Numbered from the stretch's first letter, positions 26,901 through 33,444 are shown. The stretch is DNA of 64,000 nucleotides from Phymorhynchus buccinoides (GCA_017654935.2 CM065687.1:20995331-21059330), one strand, 5' to 3'. Numbers and translations: made by a program. The notes: generated by a model not told the origin, from the sequence alone.

Positions 26901-29850
26901 TGGTTAAATCATTGTGCTGGCCAAGAGTCGACAGTGGCGATGAAAGGGTTTAAACCTAAAATTAAACGACACTGCCGGCCGACGTTAAATCCCTTCTCTT
27001 TTTTGGTAGGTTCCCTGTGACCCACATACAAATGCCCCCCAAGTGCCAAGAGGAGTTCTCAACTATTACGCAGTACACTTGAAATTGAGCTGCTTCCTTT
27101 AAAACTGGATTGTTTTCGTTTCAATTCGGGGGCATTTGTATGGAGTACAACCTGTCAAGACAATATTACATGACTCTTGAAACCAGTAGCACTAATACAG
27201 AGGAGTGCGCAAAATCTGACGATAGTGAATGACCCGTGATCCACATTCTTTTGTGTACGACTTGATGGCTTGGGCACTGTGTGACGTCTTTTACATGATC
27301 CTAGTCAGTGGGTGCGGCTTCCCTATACGCACCCCAACTGTCGTCATGCAACCCGTATGTACGTGTATGACTTCCGTGGGGGCTCCTTGTTGCATAAATG
27401 CCCCCCCCCCCCCCCCGATCCCCACCTTCTGGAAAGTTCTGTGCTTGTAAACTGCTCTAATCTTCACGTTCTGTGTCTCTTAGAAAATTCTGCCATTTTC
27501 CTTTGCTACCTGTCCATCTACTATCTTTCTGCCATTATTACCGTCCTTCTCCTTAAAACCCCCTCACAAAAAACAAACACTTGCTTTTCACTGGTACACT
27601 GCTAACTTTCAAAACATTTCCTCCAGTCCTGATTCGGACTTGTTCCTGGCCTATTTCTTAATGTTTGGCGCATATCGGCAGCTGACGCTCGCGCTCTTAT
27701 GACAGTACACTGTCTGCGTCTATCGAAGAAGAAGAAGAAGAAGAAGAAGAGCTAGTCTTTATCGTTCCCAAAAACACTCAGTCTTCCCTGCATTGGGGGG
27801 GCACGTACCAGGATCGCCCCCTCTTTACACCTAGTAATACACCCACATGTGCCTTTTCCAGGCCGGAGGACGTTTAAACGAACTATTTCACAAGATGCGG
27901 CATCAATATGATTGTTTTTTAGCTTTTTTTGGTTTGGTTTTGTTTTTTTTTTAACCTAACCTAACTTTAGCTTCGAGAGAAAGTTGTTGTTGACTTTTAT
28001 GGATCAGGAAGTACATAAACACTGACTTTGAAGCCTAGGGGGAAAGTTGAAGTCCTTGGTGCGGAGAGAAGAGGGTCAAGTCTTTTGAAAGGCACAGCTA
28101 GGGGAACAGTTGATCCTTGGGCTTAGAGAAGATGGGGTCAAGCTTTGAAAGCACGAGCTAGGGGGAACAGTTGAATCCTTGGGGCGAGAGAGAGAGGTCA
28201 GTCGTTGAAAGCACTGGGAGCTGGGGGTGACCAGTTGATCCTTGGAGGGGGAGAGAAGAGGTCAAGCTTTGAAAGCACAGCTAGGGGAATGCAGTTGATT
28301 CCTTTGGCGGAAGATAATACTGTACCAGCTTTGAAAGCACATGTTATGAAGCTAGGGGGAACAGTTGAAATCCTTGGTCGGCTAGAGAGGAGGCAAGCTT
28401 GAAAGCAAGGGACGGAAGCTAGGGGAAACAGTTTTGATCCTTGGGCGAGAGACAAGGTCAAGCTTTGAAAGCACACTAGGGGGGACAGTTGTTCCTTGGG
28501 CGGTAGAGAGGAGGGTCAAGCTTTGAAAGCTAAGCTAGGGGGAACGTTGAATCCTTGGGCGTAGAGAGGAGGTCAAGCTTTGAAAAGGCCTAGCTAGGTA
28601 ACAGTGATCCTTGGGGGAGAGAAGACGTCAAGCTTTGGAAAGCACAGCTAGTGGAACAGTTGAGTTCCTTGGCGGGCGCGAAGAGGTCAAGACTTTGAAA
28701 GCACTAGACTAGGTGGACAAGTTGATCCTTGGGCGTAGAGAGGCGGTCAAGCTTTGAACCCGAGCTAGGGTAACTGTTGATCCTTTGTGCGGAGAAAATA
28801 GTGGTCAGCTTTGAAAAGCCCATCTAGGGGGGAACGTTATCCTTGGCGGAAGAATAAGAGTTCAAAGCTTTTGAGAAAGCACAGCTAGGGGGAAACAGTT
28901 GATTTCCTTGGGCGGAGAGAGTAGAGTCAAGCTTTGAAGCACCAGCTAGGGGGAACATTGAATTTCCTTGGGGCGAGGAAGAGATGTCAAGCTTTGAAAA
29001 GCACATCTAGGGAACGTTAGTACCTTTGTCTGATAGAAGAGGTCAAGCTTTGAAGCACGCCCTAGGGGACAGTTTTTGAGTTCCTTGGGGCGGAGAGAGG
29101 AGGTCATGGCGCTTTGAAAGCACAGCTGGGGGGAACGTTTATCATTGGGCGGAGAGAAGAGGTGTCAAGCTTTGAAAAGCACCAGCTAGGGAAATTTGAA
29201 CTCCTTTAGCGGAGATAAGAGGTCCAGCTTTGAAAGCACAGCTAGTGGTAAGTTGATCCTTGGGCGGAGAGAGGAAGTCCAAGCTTGAAAGTCACAGCTA
29301 GGGGGGGGAACAGTTGATCCTTGGGCGGAGAGAAGAGGTCAATCTTTGAAGCACAGCTAGGGGAACAGTTGATCCTTGGGCGGAGGTACGAGCGTGTCAA
29401 TCTTTGAAGCACAGCCCCTACGGGGAACAGTTGATCCTTGGGCAGTGGAGAAGAGGTCAAGCTTTGAAAAGCACCCGAGCTAGGGGGAACGTTTTTGATC
29501 CTTGGGCGGAGGAGAAGAGGGTCCAAAGCTTTGAAGCGCAGCTAGGGGAGGGGGGGGGGCGGGGTGGGTTTGATCCTTTTGGCGGAGAGAAGAGGAGATC
29601 CATACAGCTTTGAATCACAGCTAGGGGGAACAGATTTATCCTTGGGCGGAGAGAATATGTCAAGCTTTGAAATCAATACGCTAGGGGGTAACATTGATCC
29701 TTGGGCGGAGATAGAGGGCCAAGCTTTTCGCAGCGTCTAATTAATATATAGAGCTCTGTTTCCCAGACTGGGAGCTGCAAGAGACGACACACTGCCAGGA
29801 TGTGTGGTGTGTGTGTGTGTGTGCGGTGGTGTGTTTTGTGTGTGTGTTTG

Positions 29851-29890
<40 letters not shown>

Positions 29891-30151
29891 AGCAGAGTAG
29901 ACGAGAGAGAGGAGAGAGCAGAGCGAGTGAGAGAGAGAGGAGATAGAGAGAGAGAGAGATAGAGAGTTAGCCCATCCAGTGGTGGGGACCTAGCTAGCTA
30001 GGCCATGCCACAGACAACCAGACACACGGACATTCAAAATGTTTACTCACTGACTTTCACGACAGAGGTACCTCCAAAATTGTCCCTCACAGCCATCACT
30101 GGAACAGTGACCGTTAGTGACGTCACAGGGGTCATTGTTTAAACACAGTGA
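569..30151 (-). CDS. Receptor-type protein tyrosine phosphatase gene (partial; runs off the left edge)
   Basis: Spliced minus-strand gene with 13 exons recognised by hand. The product is inferred to be a single-pass plasma-membrane receptor that removes phosphate from phosphotyrosine on signalling proteins. Protein order: two EGF-like exons (30051-30151, 26234-26375), a transmembrane exon (24836-24942), a juxtamembrane exon (20135-20409), an acidic linker exon (16392-16587), then the catalytic domain in eight exons from 13501-13588 to 569-712. All hallmark PTP motifs are present: [31 protein letters not shown] and QTE-AQY, so the domain looks catalytically competent. Most junctions agree in phase. 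Exceptions are the 16392/13588 junction (one base off) and frame breaks inside the second EGF exon and the transmembrane exon. The 3' end, and any second phosphatase domain usual in this family, lies beyond base 1. The 5' end is not found. EGF-bearing receptor phosphatases are known from molluscs, but the exact orthologue cannot be named. Confidence 0.9.
833..1124 (+). repeat. SINE-like repeat with GAA tail
   Basis: It starts near CTTCTGGAAGTTTTGTGCTT and ends with GAAGAAGAAGAG. Related sequence occurs at 7985-8107 (3' half), 16659-16774 (5' half) and 27424-27751 (5' part plus GAA tail), so this is a dispersed family. No clear tRNA A or B box was seen in this copy. Confidence 0.6.
1357..1403. 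repeat. Perfect 21-bp hairpin
   Basis: Bases 1357-1377 are the exact reverse complement of 1383-1403 around a five-base loop. It lies in the intron after the P-loop exon. It may be a tiny foldback element; nothing indicates an RNA gene. Confidence 0.75.
1645..1780 (-). CDS. Receptor PTP exon: P-loop (active site)
   Basis: This is 136 bp (one base plus 45 codons), with acceptor ATAAAG|C and donor GAG|GTATGG. It encodes [19 protein letters not shown] and ends MVQTE. The first base completes the Ser codon begun by AG at the end of exon 2757-2899, rebuilding the signature [10 protein letters not shown] with the catalytic Cys in the upstream exon and the phosphate-binding Arg here. Confidence 0.95.
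2018..2366. repeat. CA microsatellite
   Basis: Long, interrupted (CA)n tracts. Open frames across it are artefacts of the repeat. Confidence 0.9.
2376..2514 (+). pseudogene. Non-LTR retrotransposon ORF2 C-terminal remnant
   Basis: Directly after the CA repeat the plus strand encodes [19 protein letters not shown] followed by a Ser/Ala-rich stretch and a stop. The pattern SFF-R--EWN-LP is typical of the last residues of LINE reverse-transcriptase proteins (family knowledge). It is a short fragment inside a phosphatase intron. Confidence 0.55.
2757..2899 (-). CDS. Receptor PTP exon: WPD loop and catalytic Cys
   Basis: This is 143 bp: 47 codons plus AG. The acceptor is TTTGCTCAG and the donor TGCAG|GTAGAT. 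It encodes [17 protein letters not shown], which holds the general-acid Asp of the WPD loop, and ends PSVVHC, the catalytic Cys of the P-loop. The phase joins exactly to the next exon. Confidence 0.95.
3566..3790. repeat. GA microsatellite tracts
   Basis: Two (GA)n blocks, about 3566-3626 and 3714-3790, separated by a short unique spacer. Confidence 0.9.
3856..3984 (-). CDS. Receptor PTP exon: KCSKYWPE segment
   Basis: This is 43 codons in phase 0, with acceptor TCTCTCCAG and donor GGG|GTATGA. It encodes [20 protein letters not shown] and ends FSIQPKG. The K-C-x-x-YWPE motif follows the LTNLEEQGK of exon 9424-9521 directly, as in other PTP domains. Confidence 0.92.
4735..5430 (-). pseudogene. 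Non-LTR reverse transcriptase relic 1
   Basis: In minus-strand order this broken relic keeps DFKKAFDK (polymerase motif A, near 5370), [15 protein letters not shown] text, [17 protein letters not shown] (motif B, near 5200), [10 protein letters not shown] (motif C, near 5125), and [17 protein letters not shown] (near 4900). At least three frame changes and stops separate these blocks, so it is dead. It resembles jockey/CR1-type LINE polymerases; the clade is not certain. It lies in the intron between exons 9424-9521 and 3856-3984. Confidence 0.85.
5608..6054. repeat. Tandem duplication with expanded TG tract
   Basis: Two copies (about 5608-5790 and 5807-6054) share TCACTGACTGAGTCAG, CAGATAAAG-GACTGCTATTC and ACACCTAGGCATC. 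The second copy has a (TG)n of about 85 bases. Confidence 0.8.
6120..6290 (-). pseudogene. Non-LTR reverse transcriptase relic 2 (short)
   Basis: The minus strand reads [15 protein letters not shown], then stops, then VPQGSILGP (motif B, near 6150). These match the region just upstream of the catalytic motif in LINE polymerases. Only this part survives. Confidence 0.55.
6425..7280. other. Intron, no recognised feature
   Basis: Moderately AT-rich phosphatase intron. No motif or coding frame above background was seen. Confidence 0.4.
7285..7435. repeat. Two-copy direct repeat
   Basis: CTAAGCTAAGTGACCCAGCC followed by AGTCAGG and CACCCAACRT occurs twice about 80 bases apart. A related string, AGTGACCTGGCCAGCCAGT, lies near 60200, so the sequence is dispersed. 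Confidence 0.6.
7855..7962. repeat. AAT-rich trinucleotide repeat
   Basis: Imperfect (AAT)n. It directly precedes the SINE-like fragment at 7985. Confidence 0.85.
7985..8107 (+). repeat. SINE-like repeat, 3' half
   Basis: CTCCGAAATCGGA--GTGTCGG, GAAAACTGAAAACCG, ATTATGGCC-TATGGCCTGG and the GAAG tail match the 3' half of the repeat at 833-1124. Confidence 0.65.
8110..8778. other. Intron, no recognised feature
   Basis: Unique-looking intron sequence with no coding motif recognised. Confidence 0.35.
8784..9341. mobile_element. TTAA-flanked non-autonomous DNA transposon, copy 1
   Basis: TTAA occurs at both borders (8780-8783, 9342-9345). The ends are long inverted repeats: AGGTGGACCCTAACGGATGA at the left and, on the opposite strand, AGGGCCACCCTGACGGATGA at the right. 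Homology continues through the CTTGGCGGAG motif, about 150 bases inward. No transposase is encoded. TTAA targets are typical of piggyBac and Kolobok (family knowledge); which applies is undecided. A full second copy is at 25651-26214. Confidence 0.85.
9424..9521 (-). CDS. Receptor PTP exon: [13 protein letters not shown] segment
   Basis: This is 98 bp (two bases plus 32 codons), with acceptor TTTTTGACAG and donor AAG|GTAGGA. It encodes [20 protein letters not shown] and [12 protein letters not shown], a core helix and strand of every classical PTP domain. The two leading bases need one base from the upstream exon, expected to be the G of the TQG-P motif. Confidence 0.93.
9780..9985. repeat. 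Internal two-copy repeat
   Basis: GCAAGAGTGAATGCCCTT, CAAGGGA-TAACTC and GGCCACTG occur twice within about 200 bases. Confidence 0.5.
10214..10241 (-). CDS. Candidate PTP micro-exon (…ITQG)
   Basis: Exons 10941-11017 (phase 0 end) and 9424-9521 (needs one base) require a small exon ending TQ plus G. The minus strand here reads GNNGIEITQ plus G before a strong donor GG|GTGAGC. A start after GAAG at 10241 fits the phase. A start after TTTTTAG at 10248 has a better acceptor but is one base off. The segment is about three residues shorter than usual for this family, so it may be wrong or carry a base error. Confidence 0.45.
10250..10900. other. Intron with homopolymer runs
   Basis: AT-rich intron with A-rich tracts near 10440 and 10570, a T run at 10797-10809 and a C run at 10841-10855. 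No gene seen. Confidence 0.4.
10941..11017 (-). CDS. Receptor PTP exon: substrate-loop DYINASYI
   Basis: This is 77 bp (two bases plus 25 codons), with acceptor CATTTTGCAG and donor AAG|GTAGAA. It encodes [20 protein letters not shown] and ASYIK, the phosphotyrosine-recognition region. Its first two bases complete a Tyr codon with the last T of exon 13501-13588 (Y-DKNRV). Confidence 0.92.
11610..11800. repeat. Purine-rich GGA/GA tract
   Basis: Low-complexity GGGAGAGR repeats directly upstream of the LINE tail at 11785. Not coding. Confidence 0.8.
11785..12091 (+). mobile_element. LINE 3' end, family X, copy 1
   Basis: It contains TTGATTGTTCAAATAGGGTC, CAAAGTGCTGTGATGAGATG and GACAAAATAAAAGTTGAG, followed by a (TTGAG)n-type tail. 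The same order occurs at 17030-17290, so this is a dispersed 3' untranslated tail of a non-LTR element (inference). Confidence 0.65.
13501..13588 (-). CDS. Receptor PTP exon: start of catalytic domain (NRFK)
   Basis: This is 88 bp: 29 codons plus T. It encodes [20 protein letters not shown] then [13 protein letters not shown] corresponds to the conserved KNRY motif. The donor CCT|GTGAGT is strong. The acceptor CCAAAG has an interrupted pyrimidine tract. Start phase 0 does not match the upstream exon 16392-16587, which ends one base into a codon, so a small exon or a base error lies between them. Confidence 0.88.
13616..13784. repeat. GA microsatellite
   Basis: Long (GA)n just upstream of the NRFK exon. 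On the transcribed strand it is a CT-rich tract near the acceptor. Confidence 0.95.
13995..14019. repeat. Poly-C run
   Basis: About 25 consecutive C. It may be an assembly or consensus artefact. Confidence 0.8.
14185..14625 (+). repeat. tRNA-derived SINE (type A)
   Basis: The head has a good polymerase III A box (TGGCTCAGTTGG, 14192-14203) and a perfect B box (GGTTCGAACCC, 14251-14261). A body follows with GTGTCCTTGGGAAAGGCACT and AATGGATACCTG, then a GAAGAAGAAG tail. A diverged inverted copy is at 59405-59780. The body resembles conserved central domains shared by invertebrate SINEs (recollection, not checked). Confidence 0.85.
15055..15126. repeat. GAA microsatellite
   Basis: Imperfect (GAA)n abutting the (AAT)n tail of the LINE at 15128. 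Confidence 0.9.
15128..16062 (-). mobile_element. LINE 3' end with ORF2 terminus and expanded TG repeat
   Basis: The minus strand starts with [18 protein letters not shown] followed by [14 protein letters not shown] and a stop at 15962, the typical end of a LINE polymerase protein. About 750 bases of (TG)n-type repeat follow. Then comes TTGTAAAGCGCTTTGTGCTC with GCGCTATATAAAT and an (ATT)n tail, a common 3' terminus of CR1/L2-like elements (family knowledge). Confidence 0.75.
16062..16190. repeat. GAA microsatellite
   Basis: Imperfect (GAA)n between the LINE remnant and the MITE at 16191. Confidence 0.9.
16191..16388. repeat. MITE, CAGTGGAACC family, copy 2 (complete)
   Basis: This is 198 bp, with CAGTGGAACCTCCCTTA at one end and its reverse complement at the other, and a TA duplication at 16189-16190 and 16389-16390. 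The right-hand TA supplies positions 2-3 of the intron after exon 16392-16587 (G|GTA), so the element sits on the 5' splice site. Confidence 0.92.
16392..16587 (-). CDS. Receptor PTP exon: acidic linker before the catalytic domain
   Basis: This is 196 bp: 65 codons plus G. It encodes [20 protein letters not shown], then [14 protein letters not shown] and [20 protein letters not shown]. The phase-0 start matches the end of exon 20135-20409. The donor AAAG|GTACAG lies at a MITE boundary. The second half probably forms the helix leading into the PTP fold. A partial copy of its 5' end lies at 16778-16835. Confidence 0.85.
16659..16774 (+). repeat. SINE-like repeat, 5' half
   Basis: CTGGAAGTTCTGTGCTTGTA, CTAATCTGTCACTCTCTTT and CTGTCATCTGCTATCTT match the 5' half of the repeat at 833-1124. 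It separates the exon from its partial duplicate. Confidence 0.65.
16778..16835 (-). pseudogene. Partial duplicate of the acidic linker exon
   Basis: The minus strand reads [20 protein letters not shown], matching the intron-exon junction and first residues of exon 16392-16587 ([20 protein letters not shown]). The homology covers about 58 bases and includes the AG acceptor region. It may be a local duplication or an unused alternative exon start. Confidence 0.7.
17030..17290 (+). mobile_element. LINE 3' end, family X, copy 2
   Basis: It shares the GATTGTTCAAATAGGGTCTA, CAAAGTGCTGTGATGAGATG and AAGACAAAATAAAAGTTGAG blocks with 11785-12091 and has an internal (TG)n. Confidence 0.65.
17440..17570. 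repeat. Dispersed repeat shared with 26570-26680
   Basis: CCCAATACTGCAGAT, GATTTTGTTCT, AGGTAAATTTAATGG and TGGCGGTGAAAGGGTTAA occur in the same order in both places. Confidence 0.6.
17857..18625 (+). repeat. Third copy of the 61-64 kb inverted-repeat sequence
   Basis: From GGAATTAGGTCAAGCCGCAG to TTTTATAACCACCCT this closely matches the right arm 62714-63470 and, inverted, the left arm. A block of about 40 bases is missing near 18600. It shows that the sequence is a dispersed repeat family. It lies in a phosphatase intron. Confidence 0.85.
18640..19440. other. Intron, no recognised feature
   Basis: AT-rich intron. Nothing coding or structured was recognised. Confidence 0.35.
19442..19604. 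repeat. Foldback MITE, about 163 bp
   Basis: GGACCTGCTACACGTCAACC at the left end pairs with GGCCTGCTGCACGGCCGTCA read on the other strand from the right end. The imperfect inverted repeat continues through TACGATTCGATCACATGGTC, leaving a short loop near 19520. Confidence 0.8.
19787..19936. repeat. TG microsatellite
   Basis: Interrupted (TG)n about 200 bases downstream, in gene orientation, of the juxtamembrane exon. Confidence 0.95.
20135..20409 (-). CDS. Receptor PTP exon: cytoplasmic juxtamembrane region
   Basis: This is 275 bp (two bases plus 91 codons), with acceptor TGTGTCCAG and donor AAAG|GTAAAC. It is a polar, probably disordered segment: [25 protein letters not shown], a Lys-rich [15 protein letters not shown] stretch and eight consecutive Ala. 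YGNV fits the pY-x-N-x pattern bound by Grb2-type SH2 domains (family knowledge; binding is inference). The phase-1 requirement at its start matches the transmembrane exon at 24836. Confidence 0.88.
20511..21370. repeat. Long GA-rich repeat
   Basis: About 860 bases of interrupted GA/GAGG repeat. All open frames through it are repeat artefacts. Confidence 0.95.
21691..21855. repeat. TAC trinucleotide repeat
   Basis: Imperfect (ACT)n. Confidence 0.95.
21871..22020. repeat. GA microsatellite
   Basis: Interrupted (GA)n. Confidence 0.95.
22330..22596. repeat. Poly-G region
   Basis: Nearly all G over about 267 bases, with an uninterrupted run of 83 G at 22405-22487. It would be a strong G-quadruplex former if real, but such runs are also a typical base-calling or polishing artefact. 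Confidence 0.9.
22692..23640 (-). pseudogene. Non-LTR reverse transcriptase relic 3
   Basis: Minus-strand blocks in order: [20 protein letters not shown] with [12 protein letters not shown] (motif C, FADD, near 23540); [86 protein letters not shown]. This is the thumb and C-terminal half of a LINE polymerase, broken by several frameshifts. The sequence differs from relic 1, so it is a second family. Confidence 0.88.
23927..24230. repeat. GA block then TG-rich block
   Basis: (GA)n at 23927-23972, then an interrupted TG repeat at 24075-24230. Confidence 0.9.
24836..24942 (-). CDS. Receptor PTP exon: transmembrane segment (frame-disrupted)
   Basis: The likely acceptor is GGTTTCAG and the donor TCATCAG|GTCAGT; an alternative start is 24949. 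The minus strand gives PKDSTKPPL in one frame, [13 protein letters not shown] in the second, and [14 protein letters not shown] plus G in the third. Together these read as a short ectodomain stalk, a hydrophobic membrane span and an Arg-rich stop-transfer. The last frame ends one base into a codon, exactly the phase needed by exon 20135-20409. Two single-base indels break the exon; sequencing error is more likely than gene decay because the downstream exons are intact. Confidence 0.6.
25006..25160. repeat. TG microsatellite
   Basis: Interrupted (TG)n upstream, in gene orientation, of the transmembrane exon. Confidence 0.9.
25651..26214. mobile_element. TTAA-flanked non-autonomous DNA transposon, copy 2
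   Basis: TTAA lies at 25647-25650 and 26215-26218. The terminal AGGTGGACCCTGACGGA and the internal order match 8784-9341 along the whole length (564 against 558 bp). It lies in the intron between the EGF-like and transmembrane exons. Confidence 0.85.
26234..26375 (-). CDS. Receptor PTP exon: EGF-like segment 2 (frame-disrupted)
   Basis: After acceptor TTGGAG the minus strand reads [22 protein letters not shown], the Cys pattern of multiple-EGF receptors. Frame changes then give GHCSLHG, GCKV and EQGRNCNTP before a possible donor GG|GTGATG. The start phase fits the end of exon 30051-30151 (codon CA|A). About three indels are needed, one of them in a GGG run, which suggests consensus errors. 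Confidence 0.55.
26570..26680. repeat. Dispersed repeat shared with 17440-17570
   Basis: Same block order as at 17440-17570, including CCAATACTGCAGAT and GGCGGTGAAAGGGTTAA. A further diverged piece follows to about 26960. Confidence 0.55.
26960..27420. other. Intron, short inverted match
   Basis: CATACAAATGCCCCCCAAGT (27028) and, inverted, GGGGGCATTTGTATGGAGTA (27128) may be the ends of a small foldback element. Nothing else recognised. Confidence 0.35.
27424..27751 (+). repeat. SINE-like repeat with GAA tail
   Basis: CTTCTGGAAAGTTCTGTGCTTG at the start, a middle matching 833-1000 loosely, and a long (GAA)n end. Confidence 0.55.
28020..29730. repeat. Minisatellite, unit about 57 bp, about 30 copies
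   Basis: The unit contains GTCAAGCTTTGAAAGCACAG, CTAGGGGGAACAGTTGATCC and TTGGGCGGAGAGAAGAG. Copies differ mostly by single-base insertions and deletions, often in G or A runs, rather than substitutions. That pattern suggests uncorrected long-read consensus. Confidence 0.92.
29800..29965. repeat. TG and GA microsatellites
   Basis: (TG)n to about 29890, then (GA)n. Confidence 0.9.
30051..30151 (-). CDS. Receptor PTP exon: EGF-like segment 1
   Basis: This is 101 bp, open throughout: 33 codons plus CA. The acceptor is CAACTGTAG and the donor a perfect GTGAGT. It encodes [20 protein letters not shown] followed by FWRYLCRES. The C-D-V-T-N-G-H-C pattern is characteristic of multiple-EGF-like repeats. 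It joins in phase to exon 26234-26375. Assignment to the phosphatase rests on strand, position and phase. Confidence 0.6.
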
Positions 30152-30239
30152 CTACAGTTGGCAGCTGCACTGGTCACCATACTTGACGCATCGTCACAGG
30201 CTACGTCTCGTGGGACACCGCGAACATTTTAATAACCCT

Positions 30240-31300
30240 TACATTAATGACAATACCAGGCTAATTCAATCCTGTTTACACAACTCTATACACATCAGTT
30301 TAGATAAACAATTCTATCCATCTGACTCGATAACAAATCAGTTTAGATAAACAGCAAACCAAACACCAATTCTACCACTCGACTCTAAAAAATCACACAT
30401 CCGGTTTAGATAACAAAAATTCTACCACTGACTCTAATAAAACATCATCTTAATAAACAATTCTACACCTCAACTTTCTACAATACATCACTTTAGATAA
30501 ACATTAAAATTCTACCATCCACTCTTTACACATCAGCTTAAAAAACATTCTAAACCACACTCACACTCTACAAATACATCACTTTATAATAAACATTCTA
30601 CAATCAGCTCTATAAAACATCAGCTTAAATAACCAATGCTCTACCACTCTCTCACATACATCATTTTAGATAAAAACATTCTGTCAGTACCCACTCCGTC
30701 TATGCACATCAATTGTGATAAACCAATTTCTACCACTCACTCTATACACTCAGTTTTTAGATACACATGTCTAACCACTCACAAGTCTGTGCACATCATT
30801 ATAGATAAACACAAAGTTCTACCACTCACTCTATACATCTCAGTTTAGATAAACAAAAACAATTCTACCACCAAACTCTATAATCACATCAGTTTAGATA
30901 AACGAAAAGAAATTCTACCACTCACTCTATACCATCAGTTTAGATAAACAAATTCTACCACTCACTCTATTCATCTCAAGTTTAGATAAACATTCGACCC
31001 ACTCACTCTATAGCTCTCAGTTTAGAAATTTAGGTATCAATTTTTGTCGCTCTAACTCTGTGCCCATGATTTCGGGGATCAATATTCTGTCACTCACGCT
31101 TGGTCCATCAGTTGTAGTATCAATATTCTGTCGCTCACTCTGTGCCCATCAGTTTAGGATCAATATTATTCTGTCCTCACTCTGTGCCCACATTTAGGGG
31201 GGGTGAGATCAATATTACTGTCAGCCAACCAATGCCACGCTGTGCCCATCAGTTTAGGGGGGGGGAATGGGGTTATCAATATTCTGTCACTCAACAGTCT
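30240..31300. repeat. Tandem repeat, unit about 40 bp, degraded
   Basis: The unit contains TTCTACCACTCACTCTATAC and ATCAGTTTAGATAAACAA. The later part drifts to a unit with TCTGTCACTCACTCTGTGCC. Copies again differ mainly by indels. Confidence 0.88.
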
Positions 31301-31475
31301 GTTACGAAGGGGAGGCCTTTTTCCAAAATCCAAGCTGACAGGCTTTGCAGTGACCGTTTGTTTTTCTTTTTTTTGTTCACAGACCTCATTTATTTCCCAG
31401 GCAGTGACCGCATCTCCCTCCTTACGGCTGTTACCATATTTCCCGTCCTACACGTCCTTACGACACATTTTCAAT

Positions 31476-31620
31476 CAATCACATCATCATTATCATCAAT
31501 CGATCATCATCATATTATTATCATCTATCATCATCATCATCATCCATCATCATCAATCATCATCCGATCCATCCATCATTGTTGTTGTCCTTGTTGTCGT
31601 CATCATCATCAATCTCGTCT
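31476..31620. repeat. ATC trinucleotide repeat
   Basis: Imperfect (ATC)n. Confidence 0.9.
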
Positions 31621-32147
31621 AATCAACACGCGGTCGAATCAAACAGTCACCAAATCTTCATCGTTCGAGATCTGATCATCTCTATCTCATCATATTAATG
31701 CCCACTATCTTCATTAAAACACTACGTCATACTCATCATCGGATACATCATCGTGCTACGTCAAGAAGGTCATCATCAATCGCTCGTAGGAACATATAAT
31801 TCAGTTTAGAGCGTGCGCCGTACAAAGATATGTATGTATCTATATTCTCCCTCTCTACCTTCCGTTCCTCTCTCTCTTCCCCCTCTCTCGCAACGCCCCA
31901 CATCCTCTCTCCTCTGTCTCTCTCCCATCTCTCTACGCTCTCCTCTCCCTCCCCCTCCGCTCAAATGCAGCTCCGTCGTGTCCTCGCTCGGCTTCTCCTT
32001 CTCCCTGGGGCCTCTTCTCCCTCCTCTCTGTCTCAATCCTTTCTCTCGTCACTGTCTCCCCCTTCTCTCCACACACATGGGCCAGTGGCCTAGTTCATTA
32101 AATCGGTCAGTTTTTCATTTTCACACGCACACACACACCACCCAGCA

Positions 32148-32178
<31 letters not shown>

Positions 32179-33444
32179 CACCACGCATTACATTTCATGT
32201 ATCAAACAATACAGTAGGGCCTATCCCTTCGACCCCGACCCTGTGTCTACAGAGAAAGAAAGAAAGTTTGATTCCTTGGTCCTGCATCACATGAAGGGCA
32301 GCTCTTTGCTGCCTTTCACCGATTTCTGGTCAGTGGGCCCATGTGTTCTTGTTTGGCAAGGCTTGCTCCCAGCCAGAAAACCCACAGTCTTGCTGCAGGG
32401 ATCCCCAGCCGTAATAACCGTTCTGCACATTCTGTGATTCGATGGTAATGAACAAATGTGAACGCATCAGTGTCGGTGAAAAAACCTACAAAACCAAACA
32501 ACCCTACAACACAGAGAGAGATAGAGTAGAGAGAGAGAGAGAGAGAAAGAGAGAGTAGAGAGAGATATAGGTACTTTTTTAGTTAGTATGAGGTTGTGTA
32601 GAGAGTATAGAATATTTGTTTTTCTTTATTCTATCAATATATGTATTTGATATATTCTTAATCTCTTTCTTCTCTGTCTCTTTTCTCATCTTGTCCTCTT
32701 CCTCGTTTCTTCTCTCTCTCTCTCGCGTCCCGGAATTCTATTGCCTGATGATATCTGTTTGGAAGATATAAAAAATGGCTCACATATGATTCATTTTTCA
32801 ATATTACTTGCTTAATTGTCATTTCTGTTGTTAGCCCTGGCATTAAAAGATTCCAGGGATCCATCAGCCCCCAACAACAAGCAAAGTGAAAACACTACTG
32901 AGTACAAATGCCACCAGCTAGGAATAGAGAAATTTTACGTGTGTTGACCTCCTTGACATTCCTGACCCATGCACGTGCAGCAGCCCAAAGCACTCCGACT
33001 TCGGGGCATTTTGGTTGATGATGTTCTGCTAGGGAGGAGCTTGACATTGCTAAAGACAATCCCCGCCTCAACTTATGCCGAGCACTTACTGAACAACCAC
33101 ATTTTGATATAGGCTTGGTGTTCTCGGCTACTGTCAACTGGTCATGACGCAGCCTTATATTTGCCCAGGCGCTATAAATAAACAGTCAGTCAAAGACCAT
33201 TTAAAAAAAAAAAAAGATGGACATTGATTAAGCATATACATGGTTGTTTTGGCTTTTTTTTTTACCAACTATATCCAGCCATTGCATAAAAAAAATAAAG
33301 AAAAAGAAAATAAACACGTTCGACAAACCTATCAAACATAATAACATATGAACGCAAAGTCTATTTATACCCCCCCTCCCCTTTTTTTTTTCCCCCTTTT
33401 CCCGATTATAATTGGATTGAGTGGAGGTGTGGGTGTGGGGGGGG
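31620..33444. other. Contig end: low-complexity DNA and a repeat fragment
   Basis: CT-rich sequence (31840-32060), CA repeat (32115-32185) and GA repeat (32508-32560). A fragment at 32840-33060 shares TTCCAGGGATC, ACGTGTGT and CACTCCGACTTCGGGG with 38215-38370 on the other strand. A short open stretch at 32243-32437 (SLLPFTDFWSVGPCVLVWQG) was not recognised. Confidence 0.45.

Noticed and set aside
32243..32437. Open frame with SLLPFTDFWSVGPCVLVW
   Set aside because: Not recognised, short, in a low-quality region; kept only as a note.
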